64,000 nt of DNA from Anabaena sp. UHCC 0187 (GTDB lineage: Bacteria > Cyanobacteriota > Cyanobacteriia > Cyanobacteriales > Nostocaceae): NCBI RefSeq assembly GCF_009712035.1, contig NZ_VILB01000013.1:247555-311554 (forward strand), written 5' to 3'. The translations under genes were made by a program, and so were the position numbers. The first letter of the stretch is position 1; every line of letters begins with the position of its first letter. This document shows positions 57,208 to 64,000 of the stretch, piece by piece. The notes beneath the pieces were generated by a model. That model did no database searches. It saw nothing but the letters and a program-made list of their open reading frames with translations, and was not told the DNA's origin.

Positions 57208-59166
57208 ATGGGAAAAGTTATTGGCATTGATTTAGGTACTACTAATAGTTGTGTTGCTGTTTTGGAAGCTGGACAACCAATAGTAATTGCTAACTCCGAA
57301 GGGGGACGCACTACTCCTAGTATTGTGGGCTTTGGTAAAGGGAATGATCGCCTAGTCGGACAACTGGCCAAGCGACAATCTGTAACTAATGCAGAAAACA
57401 CAGTCTACAGTATCAAAAGATTTATTGGCCGTCGTTGGGAAGATACAGAATTAGAGCGCGAACGTGTTCCTTATAACTGCATCAAAGGTAGAGATGATAC
57501 CGTGGATGTGCAAATTCGCGGGCGGAACTACACACCCCAAGAAATCTCCTCTATGGTCTTGCAAAAGCTCAAGCAAGATGCAGAAAATTTCTTAGGTGAG
57601 GCGGTAACAAAAGCAGTAATTACCGTACCAGCATATTTTACAGATGCCCAAAGACAAGCCACCAAAGATGCTGGGACTATTGCTGGCTTAGAAGTCTTAA
57701 GAATTATCAACGAACCCACCGCCGCCGCCCTAGCCTTTGGCTTAGACAAGCAAGATCAAGAGCAGTTAATTTTAGTATTTGATTTAGGCGGAGGGACATT
57801 TGACGTATCCATTCTTCAACTTGGAGACGGAGTTTTTGAAGTTAAAGCCACCTGTGGGAATAACCACCTAGGAGGAGACGACTTTGATAATGCCATTGTT
57901 CGCTGGATGGTAGAGCGATTTAAGGCAGAAGAGAAAATAGATATTGCCCTCGATAAAATGGCATTACAACGACTGCGGGAAGCAGCGGAAAAGGCCAAAG
58001 TTGAACTATCCAACATGGTTAGTACCTCCATTAACCTGCCATTTATCACTGCTGATATCACAGGACCCAAGCATCTGGAAATGGAACTCAGTCGTTCTCA
58101 ATTTGAAGAACTGACAGGGAGTTTAATTGAGGGGACTATCGAGCCAATGATCCAAGCCCTCAAAGATGCAGAACTCAAACCCCAACAGATAGATCGGATT
58201 ATTTTAGTAGGTGGTTCTACCCGTATTCCTGCCGTTCAAAACGCTTTAATTAAGTTTTTTAATGGCAAAACCCCAGATCGTTCTGTCAACCCTGATGAAG
58301 CGGTAGCCCTGGGTGCAGCTATCCAAGCCGGGGTTTTGGGTGGAGAAATAGATAATCTGTTGCTTTTAGATGTCACACCCCTATCCCTAGGGATTGAAAC
58401 CCTAGGAGAAGTATTCACAAAAATCATTGAACGTAATACCACCATTCCCACTAGCAAATCTCAAGTATTTTCTACAGCCGTTGATGGTCAAACCTCCGTG
58501 GAAATTCATGTCCTCCAAGGAGAACGGGCAATGGCAAAAGATAATAAAAGTTTGGGTAAGTTTCTCTTGGGTGGGATTCCCCCTGCACCTCGTGGTGTCC
58601 CGCAAATTGAAGTAGCTTTTGAAATTGATGTTAATGGCATCCTCAAAGTTGCGGCTCAAGATAAAGGTACAGGTAGAGAACAAAGCATCCGTATTACCAG
58701 TACAGGTGGCTTAAGTAACACCGAAATTGAGCAAATGCGGAAACAAGCCGAATTGTTTGCCGAAGAAGATCAAAGACGTAAAGAACTGGTAGAACTCAAA
58801 AACCAAGCTGATAACTTGTTATTCAGTTATGCTTCAACATTACGGGATAATCGTAATTTACTCAGTGAGTCACTCATAGTCTTGGCCAATGATAAGGTTG
58901 AGCAATTGCAGAAGGTAATGAATAATCCCCATACGTCCCCGGCTGACTTTAAGACACTTTTAGAGGATTTCCAACAAACTCTGTTTGCTATTGGTACAGA
59001 TGTTTACAAACAAGCTAATAACGAGGAATTAGCACCAGAGGATTTAACGGAAATAGCTGTTCCCGAAGAAAATCAGCTTTCTGTGAATAGCACACAAATA
59101 CCACAATTCAACTTTGATTTTGACAATGAAAGTACCACACAAGCTGATTATGAGGCAATAGACTAA
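57208..59166 (+). CDS. dnaK: Molecular chaperone DnaK, second copy (grpE-dnaK-dnaJ cluster)
   Basis: A 652-residue Hsp70. ATPase motifs [34 protein letters not shown] and [14 protein letters not shown] are intact, and the substrate-binding domain follows [14 protein letters not shown]. The C-terminal region diverges from the 10.6 kb copy: after about residue 540 it has [20 protein letters not shown] and ends in a [16 protein letters not shown] tail instead of the DVIDADF tail. It is a distinct paralogue. Cyanobacteria carry several DnaK proteins with different partners; the neighbouring dnaJ suggests specific pairing. Confidence 0.97.
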   Translation: MGKVIGIDLGTTNSCVAVLEAGQPIVIANSEGGRTTPSIVGFGKGNDRLVGQLAKRQSVTNAENTVYSIKRFIGRRWEDTELERERVPYNCIKGRDDTVDVQIRGRNYTPQEISSMVLQKLKQDAENFLGEAVTKAVITVPAYFTDAQRQATKDAGTIAGLEVLRIINEPTAAALAFGLDKQDQEQLILVFDLGGGTFDVSILQLGDGVFEVKATCGNNHLGGDDFDNAIVRWMVERFKAEEKIDIALDKMALQRLREAAEKAKVELSNMVSTSINLPFITADITGPKHLEMELSRSQFEELTGSLIEGTIEPMIQALKDAELKPQQIDRIILVGGSTRIPAVQNALIKFFNGKTPDRSVNPDEAVALGAAIQAGVLGGEIDNLLLLDVTPLSLGIETLGEVFTKIIERNTTIPTSKSQVFSTAVDGQTSVEIHVLQGERAMAKDNKSLGKFLLGGIPPAPRGVPQIEVAFEIDVNGILKVAAQDKGTGREQSIRITSTGGLSNTEIEQMRKQAELFAEEDQRRKELVELKNQADNLLFSYASTLRDNRNLLSESLIVLANDKVEQLQKVMNNPHTSPADFKTLLEDFQQTLFAIGTDVYKQANNEELAPEDLTEIAVPEENQLSVNSTQIPQFNFDFDNESTTQADYEAID

Positions 59167-59670
59167 AAGTTCAGTAGATATAATACTTCCCTTGTTCCCT
59201 ATTCCTTTCTCGTTCCCTATTCCTTTCTCGTATTTCTGGCAAGTTGGACTAAAAACTTCCATACCATAGATACAACTAAAAGTATAGGTCGGTTTTTCAC
59301 ATCTAATGGTACGGCTAGTCCCTATAATCAATGGGTGGGTTTTTTCACACCTAAATAGCACAATGATAAAAGATTAATCAACAGTAGCAATAATCATGGA
59401 TGCTATGATTTAATCAAAAATAGAAATATGGTCTATCTTGATCTTGCTATAAGAAAAAATAGGTCAAAGATGAAAACCAAGTCTACTTAAAATAACGAGT
59501 GTATGTTGATACGCATTCGTCATGAAAATCCTGGTTTGTGTACTTTTGAGTAAGTTCTAGCAAAAAAGTATCAGTAAAATAAATTATTAACAAAAATTAA
59601 AGTGTTACCTTAAACCTATTAGCTACTATTTTCCGTACTTCTGCTTCCTTCTAATTCTTAACCTTGCTAT
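59167..59670. other. dnaK-dnaJ intergenic region
   Basis: About 504 bp, long for genes that act together. An 18-bp tandem repeat (TTCCCTATTCCTTTCTCG, two copies near 59193-59230) is present; the rest is AT-rich without recognisable genes. dnaJ probably has its own promoter near 59600. Confidence 0.45.
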
Positions 59671-60828
59671 ATGGCCCGAGACTATTATGAAACCCTGGGT
59701 GTCTCTCGTGACGCCGACAAAGAAGAGATTAAACAGGCTTATCGCCGCCTAGCCCGAAAGTATCACCCAGATGTAAATAAAGAATCTGGGGCAGAGGAGC
59801 GATTTAAGGAAATTAACCGCGCCTATGAAGTCCTATCCGAGCCGGAAGTTCGCGCTCGTTATGATCGTTTTGGTGAAGCTGGTGTTTCCGGTGCGGCTGC
59901 GGCTGGTGCTGGTGCTGGTTTCCAAGATATGGGTGACATGGGTGGTTTTGCCGATATCTTTGAAAGCATTTTCAGCGGCTTTGCTGGTGGTGCGGGTGGA
60001 GGTGGAGGTGGACAACCCCAACAAAGACGGCGTAGTGGACCAGTACGGGGCGATGATCTCCGCCTAGACCTGAAATTAGAGTTTCGGGAAGCGGTATTTG
60101 GTGGAGAAAAAGAAATTCGCATTTCCCATTTAGAAAGCTGTGACGTGTGTAGTGGTTCTGGTGCTAAACCAGGAACTCGTCCGCGAACTTGCAGCACTTG
60201 TAGTGGTTCAGGCCAAGTCAGACGGGTAACAAGAACTCCATTTGGGAGCTTTACCCAAGTTTCCACTTGTCCCACCTGTGATGGCACAGGCACGGTTGTT
60301 GAGGATAAATGTGATGCTTGTGATGGCAAAGGCGCAAATCAGGTTACAAAGAAACTCAAAATCAATGTTCCTGCTGGTGTAGACAATGGCACAAGATTAC
60401 GGATTTCCCAAGAAGGAGATGCGGGTCAACGTAGTGGTCCTCCGGGAGATTTATATGTCTACTTGTTCGTTAATGAAGATGAAGAATTTCATCGAGAGGG
60501 AATTAATGTTAACTCGGAAATTAAAATTAGCTACCTACAAGCAATTTTAGGTTGCCGTTTAGAGGTAAATACGGTAGATGGTCCAGTGGAGTTGATTATT
60601 CCCGCCGGAACTCAACCGAATACGGTGATGAAATTGGAAAATCGTGGTGTTCCCCGTCTGGGTAATCCTGTGAGTCGCGGTGATCATATGTTGACGGTGT
60701 TAATTGATATTCCTAGCAAGATCATCCCAGAGGAGCGGGAACTGCTGGAGAAACTGGCTAAGATTAAGGGAGACAGGACAGGTAAAGGTGGTTTAGAAGG
60801 ATTCTTAGGAAGCTTGTTTAAGTCATGA
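59671..60828 (+). CDS. dnaJ: Molecular chaperone DnaJ (Hsp40)
   Basis: A 385-residue class A J-protein. It has the J-domain with HPD ([10 protein letters not shown]), a Gly/Ala-Phe-rich linker (about 75-130), and the zinc region with four CxxCxGxG motifs ([24 protein letters not shown] and CDACDGKG). The C-terminal substrate-binding domains follow. It delivers substrates to DnaK. The downstream tusA-like gene starts inside its stop (ATGA at 60825-60828), an unusual coupling of chaperone with sulfur carrier-type gene. Confidence 0.97.
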   Translation: MARDYYETLGVSRDADKEEIKQAYRRLARKYHPDVNKESGAEERFKEINRAYEVLSEPEVRARYDRFGEAGVSGAAAAGAGAGFQDMGDMGGFADIFESIFSGFAGGAGGGGGGQPQQRRRSGPVRGDDLRLDLKLEFREAVFGGEKEIRISHLESCDVCSGSGAKPGTRPRTCSTCSGSGQVRRVTRTPFGSFTQVSTCPTCDGTGTVVEDKCDACDGKGANQVTKKLKINVPAGVDNGTRLRISQEGDAGQRSGPPGDLYVYLFVNEDEEFHREGINVNSEIKISYLQAILGCRLEVNTVDGPVELIIPAGTQPNTVMKLENRGVPRLGNPVSRGDHMLTVLIDIPSKIIPEERELLEKLAKIKGDRTGKGGLEGFLGSLFKS

Positions 60829-61082
60829 GTGCATCTTCTGTGTTAACCCCTGACGCTCAACTCGATTTGCGTGGTACTCCTTGTCCGATTAATTTTGTGC
60901 GGACAAAACTATATTTGGAAAAAATGCCCCCTGGAGGTTTACTGGAAGTCTGGTTAGATCCAGGTGAACCGATAGAACAAGTTCCTGATAGTCTGACCAT
61001 GGCTGGTTATCAAGTAGAACAAATAACGGATTGTGCTGGCTATTTTTCCCTGGTTATTCGCCGTCCGGTTACTGCGGCATGA
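60825..61082 (+). CDS. TusA-family sulfurtransferase-like protein
   Basis: An 85-residue TusA/SirA-fold protein. The motif [25 protein letters not shown] has the CP motif with the candidate sulfur-carrying cysteine; [19 protein letters not shown] is the next typical part. In other bacteria such proteins carry sulfur for tRNA thiolation or other uses. It overlaps dnaJ upstream and rsgA downstream by 4 bases each, so the three are translationally coupled. Its partner is not known. Confidence 0.85.
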   Translation: MSASSVLTPDAQLDLRGTPCPINFVRTKLYLEKMPPGGLLEVWLDPGEPIEQVPDSLTMAGYQVEQITDCAGYFSLVIRRPVTAA

Positions 61083-62248
61083 CAGGGGAAAATGTTGCTA
61101 ATGGACAGTTATTGGGTACGGTGTTAGCTGTACAGGCCAATTTTTATCGCGTGCAGATGGATGAAGTGGCAAGGAGTCAGGAGGTAGGGGCGGGGTTTCC
61201 CCGCCCAGTCAGGATTTCAGAAGAAATCAGAAATCAGAAATCAGAAATAAATTTCTCCCCTGCCCCCTGCCCCCTGCCCCCTGCCCCCATCCTCCTCTGT
61301 ACGCGGAGGACACGCCTCAAAAAGATTGGTCAACAGGTGATGGTGGGCGATCGCGTGATTGTGGAAGAACCCGATTGGGCTGGGGGTCGGGGCGCTGTTG
61401 GTGAAGTTTTATCGCGTCATAGTCAATTAAATCGCCCCGCGATCGCTAATGTCAATCAAATTCTCCTGGTTTTTGCGGTGGCTGACCCTCCTTTAGAACC
61501 TATTCAATTGAGTAGATTTTTAATTAAGGCTGAGTCTACAGGAGTTGATGTGCTGTTATGTTTGAATAAATGTGATTTAGTTTCTTTAGAGGAAAAACAG
61601 CAAATTAGCGATCGCTTACTGGCTTGGGGTTATCAACCTTTATTTATTAGCGTTCAAAACAATATTAATATTGACCAAATAGCAGAATATTTGCAGGATA
61701 AAATCACTGTGATTGCTGGCCCTTCTGGTGTGGGGAAATCCAGCTTGATTAATAGTTTGATTCCCGATATCAACCTGCGCGTGGGGGAAGTTTCTGGTAA
61801 ATTAGCCCGTGGTCGTCATACCACCCGTCATGTAGAATTATTTGAAATGCCTACAGGTGGGTTATTAGCAGATACTCCTGGTTTTAATCAACCGGATTTA
61901 GATTGTAGTCCTGAAGAATTAATTCACTATTTCCCAGAAGCAAGAGAACGCCTAGCTGCGGCTCATTGTCGCTTTAGTGATTGCATACATAAAGATGAAC
62001 CAGACTGTGCTGTTAGTGGTGACTGGGAACGATATCAGCATTATTTAGAATTTCTGGATGATGCGATCGCTCAACAAACCCATCTTAACCAACAAGCTGA
62101 CCCCGAATCAAGTCTGAAATTAATATCTAAAGGTAAAGGTCAGAGTCAGTACGAGCCAAAACTGGAAAGTAAAAAATATCGCCGAATTTCTCGAAAAACT
62201 CAATTACAGGACTTACAGAATTTGTATCAAGATAGTGAAGAAGAGTGA
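61079..62248 (+). CDS. rsgA: Ribosome small subunit-dependent GTPase RsgA, with repeat insertion
   Basis: A 389-residue RsgA when started at ATG 61079, which overlaps the upstream stop. RsgA is a circularly permuted GTPase that helps 30S subunit maturation. The order is an N-terminal OB fold (GTVLAVQANFYRVQMDE), then G4 LCLNKCDLV, G1 VIAGPSGVGKSSLINSL, G3 ADTPGFNQPDLD, and the zinc knuckle HCRFSDCIHKDEPDC. The OB fold is interrupted by about 40 residues encoded by repeats (see 61167-61296); the frame is kept. The C-terminus is a basic tail (KYRRISRKTQLQDL). Confidence 0.93.
   Translation: MTGENVANGQLLGTVLAVQANFYRVQMDEVARSQEVGAGFPRPVRISEEIRNQKSEINFSPAPCPLPPAPILLCTRRTRLKKIGQQVMVGDRVIVEEPDWAGGRGAVGEVLSRHSQLNRPAIANVNQILLVFAVADPPLEPIQLSRFLIKAESTGVDVLLCLNKCDLVSLEEKQQISDRLLAWGYQPLFISVQNNINIDQIAEYLQDKITVIAGPSGVGKSSLINSLIPDINLRVGEVSGKLARGRHTTRHVELFEMPTGGLLADTPGFNQPDLDCSPEELIHYFPEARERLAAAHCRFSDCIHKDEPDCAVSGDWERYQHYLEFLDDAIAQQTHLNQQADPESSLKLISKGKGQSQYEPKLESKKYRRISRKTQLQDLQNLYQDSEEE
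61167..61296. repeat. Composite repeat inside rsgA
   Basis: Within the OB-fold coding part lie, in order, a GC-rich palindrome-like segment GTAGGGGCGGGG..CCCCGCCC (61184-61206), three copies of AAATCAG (61224-61244) and four of CCCCTGC (61257-61284). All three types also occur between genes elsewhere. The translation is R-S-Q-E-V-G-A-G-F-P-R-P-V... and P-A-P-C-P-L-P-P-A-P. Outer limits are approximate. Confidence 0.85.
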
Positions 62249-62691
62249 CAGATGACGAGCGGGGGAGAAATTTCGTTCTTTTCTCTTGGGTAGAAGAAAA
62301 GCAAATATGGAGTTAAAATGTGACTGTTTATGTCCAACTAGAAGTTGTACATCAAAAAGCCATAATCTAGACCTAGCAAAGCCTTCCCGACCAGGTAAGT
62401 AAGTTTTTACTAGAATATGAGTTTACTGCCTAGATCCAAAATTTTTTGGCTCTTCGGTACTTTTTATGGAAAACTATTAATTAAAAATCAAAAATGCGTT
62501 GAAAAATAAAGGTAAAAACCGAAATCCACGAAAAAACTCTAAAATTTTAATAAAAAATACCTGTTTTTATTGTATTGCAAGAGTTTTACGGTTTTTGCAA
62601 CCTACATTTAGCATACTATGTATGGCAATACTGTAGGTATGGAAGAGCCAATTTTTTTGATGTCTGGGAAAAATTATCAAAATTGCGAAAA
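62249..62691. other. Intergenic region upstream of the transporter gene
   Basis: About 440 bp after rsgA. It is AT-rich near the right end and should hold a promoter for the transporter-EctC pair. An in-frame TTG at 62575 would extend the transporter by 39 residues, but the extension does not look like a membrane protein and is not used. Confidence 0.45.
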
Positions 62692-63702
62692 ATGCAAAAC
62701 TCTCCTGATATAAAACGTTGGCAAAGTATTATTGCTTTTTTGCTTGTTACTGTACTATTTGGATCACTTCCTCCTGTCACAAAACAGGTTGTTGCCTCCT
62801 TAACGCCCTCAGTCCAATTAGCGGTTCGCTACCTTTTTGCAGTATTGTTCTTAATGCCATGGATTGCTAAAATTTCATTTAATCTTGCTCCTGTTAAAGC
62901 TTGGAAAAATCATCTAAAGTCTTATTTAACAAATAAGCCAAAGGCATATGATATTAATATTTTTTCCGAAGATGTTATTCAAAATAGCCTAATAATTGAT
63001 AGTAAGTTATTGCGCGATGGATTTGTACTAGGAATATTGACATTTGGAATTCACATTTGCTTAAGTTTTGGGGTGAAAACAATTTCTGCAAATCGAACTT
63101 CCTTTTTGTTTGGACTGTGCATTATTTTTGTAACGCTTTTAGATTTAGTCTATCGAAACCGCTTTTCTCTTCGATTTTTTCTGTCTGCAATTTTAGCATT
63201 TAGCGGTAGTTATTTAATGTCTTGGGAACAAAGTTCCGAACCCCTAATTGGGACATTGTGGATTTTAGGAGCAGTTTTTTGTGAAGCCATGCTGCTGATT
63301 ATTCTTGAAGATATTGCATCCTCTCACTCTCCCATGAATTTGTCTATTGTCAGACTAGGAGTTGCAACTTTCCTAGCTTTGAGTTTTGGGATAAGTGAAC
63401 TTCCAAGTCAGCTAACAGTGATTCAGGCGAATTTAGGGCAATTGTTATATTTAGGAAGTGCGACAGCCGCGACGACCTGGTTAGTCGTTTTTTCCTTGCA
63501 AAGATTACCTGCTGTTGAAGCATCATTAATTCAAGGCTTAGAGCCAATTGTTGGGGCTGTAATTTCTTTTTTAATGCTTGGGGAAGTATTTGGTTTGCGT
63601 GGTTTGATCGGGTCTGGTTTAATATTACTAGGAACTATAATAGCCATCTTGAATCCGTTAGGGAAATCGGCTGACAGCAAGAATAACTTAAATTTTGAAT
63701 GA
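62692..63702 (+). CDS. DMT-superfamily (EamA) transporter
   Basis: A 336-residue membrane protein with two EamA repeats and about ten hydrophobic helices. First repeat: SIIAFLLVTVLFGSLPPVTKQV and QLAVRYLFAVLFLMPWIAK; second repeat: IGTLWILGAVFCEAMLLIIL and LEPIVGAVISFLMLGEVFGLRGLIGSGLILLG. The segment between helices 2 and 3 (about residues 70-105) is longer than usual for the family. It likely exports or imports a small metabolite. Its stop is 8 bp before the EctC-like gene, so the two are almost certainly co-transcribed, which hints at the substrate. Confidence 0.88.
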   Translation: MQNSPDIKRWQSIIAFLLVTVLFGSLPPVTKQVVASLTPSVQLAVRYLFAVLFLMPWIAKISFNLAPVKAWKNHLKSYLTNKPKAYDINIFSEDVIQNSLIIDSKLLRDGFVLGILTFGIHICLSFGVKTISANRTSFLFGLCIIFVTLLDLVYRNRFSLRFFLSAILAFSGSYLMSWEQSSEPLIGTLWILGAVFCEAMLLIILEDIASSHSPMNLSIVRLGVATFLALSFGISELPSQLTVIQANLGQLLYLGSATAATTWLVVFSLQRLPAVEASLIQGLEPIVGAVISFLMLGEVFGLRGLIGSGLILLGTIIAILNPLGKSADSKNNLNFE

Positions 63703-63710
63703 TTAAAACG

Positions 63711-64000
63711 ATGATAATACGAACTTTAGAACAATTAATTGAAACTGATCGTGATGTAGCGTGGGGAAATGGTCAGAGCCGCAGATTTTTAACAGAAAGT
63801 GATGGTATGGGATATTCTTTAACTGATACCATCATTAATACAGGAACTGAATCATTGTTGCAATATACAAATCATTTTGAAACTTGTTATTGTATTCAAG
63901 GTGAGGGAGAAATTGAAGCCACTGATGGGACAGTATACCCCATCAAAGTTGGGACAATGTATGCCCTTGATCAGCATGATAAACATTATTTACGCGCAAA
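63711..64000 (+). CDS. ectC: L-ectoine synthase-like protein EctC (cupin; 3' end outside window)
   Basis: The first 96 codons of a gene begin MIIRTLEQLIETDRDVAWGN. Later parts NHFETCYCIQGEGEIEATDG, TVYPIKVGTMYALDQHDKH and the expected LRA are close to ectoine synthase, which closes N-gamma-acetyl-diaminobutyrate to ectoine. The cupin metal and substrate residues (Glu in HFE, Tyr-Cys-Ile, Gly-Glu-Gly-Glu, DQHD-x-H) are present in order. No ectA or ectB is seen upstream, so it may be an orphan EctC, or those genes may lie beyond the window. Low-level promiscuous cupin activity is an alternative. Confidence 0.85.
   Translation, partial: MIIRTLEQLIETDRDVAWGNGQSRRFLTESDGMGYSLTDTIINTGTESLLQYTNHFETCYCIQGEGEIEATDGTVYPIKVGTMYALDQHDKHYLRA

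Noticed and set aside
59859-60329. 156-codon minus-strand frame opposite dnaJ
   Set aside because: Its Pro/Ser-rich sequence is the mirror of the Gly- and Cys-rich dnaJ codons.
62575-62691. TTG-started N-terminal extension of the DMT transporter
   Set aside because: The added 39 residues are not membrane-like and are followed by a better ATG at 62692.

Overview
The window comes from a filamentous, probably heterocyst-forming cyanobacterium (Nostocales type). The evidence is petB and petD of the cytochrome b6f complex, a CpcS/CpeS-type phycobiliprotein lyase beside a HEAT-repeat protein, repeated GCGATCGC (HIP1) octamers, many cyanobacterial conserved proteins (DUF4327, DUF3143, ThiO-ThiG fusion) and abundant 7-base short tandem repeats (STRR) between genes. 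The DNA is AT-rich. The window starts inside an HtrA-like protease gene and ends inside an ectoine-synthase-like gene. No rRNA, tRNA, intact insertion sequence, prophage or CRISPR array was recognised.

Layout. 1-3.1 kb: HtrA protease, dnaA, a DnaA-box cluster that is a candidate replication origin, and a yeast-type cytosine deaminase where dnaN might have been expected. 3-9.9 kb: a glycosyltransferase, DUF4327, an Uma2 remnant, an FHA-kinase/PP2C pair, RluE and a Tat-exported glycosidase-like protein. 9.9-12.6 kb: a long intergenic stretch with nested inverted repeats (candidate structured RNA), then dnaK and a terminator. 12.9-15.6 kb: the accessory stretch, with a small gene plus truncated retropepsin-like partner, a tightly coupled nucleotidyltransferase-like/DUF262 gene pair, and an Rpn-nuclease remnant. 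15.6-28 kb: stress and housekeeping genes (ChaB fusion, Dps, deoxyhypusine-synthase-like, CobO, a sigma factor, HerA-like ATPase, GST, fasciclin, DUF892, HEAT, CpcS).

28-44 kb: site-2 protease, MBL protein, CtpA divergent from petB-petD, an anti-sigma-type ATPase, glycosyltransferase 4, RimI, a lysA-cdaA-uppS run, DUF3143, a membrane J-protein and ClpB. 44-56 kb: GloA, ThiO-ThiG, ferredoxin, a citramalate/isopropylmalate-synthase-family enzyme, a saccharopine-dehydrogenase-like protein and the pilB-pilT-pilC operon. 56-62 kb: grpE, dnaK, dnaJ, tusA-like and rsgA. 62.7-64 kb: a DMT transporter followed at 8 bp by an EctC-like gene.

The most interesting signals are: the NTase-like/DUF262 module as a candidate two-gene defence-type system; the structured non-coding region before the first dnaK; repeat-derived sequence inside reading frames (the LeuA/CimA-family gene, rsgA, the end of the 50.6 kb gene and the start of thiO); the transporter-EctC pair; and the DnaA-box cluster next to a cytosine deaminase. 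All calls come from reading the sequence by eye and from family knowledge; no database search was run.
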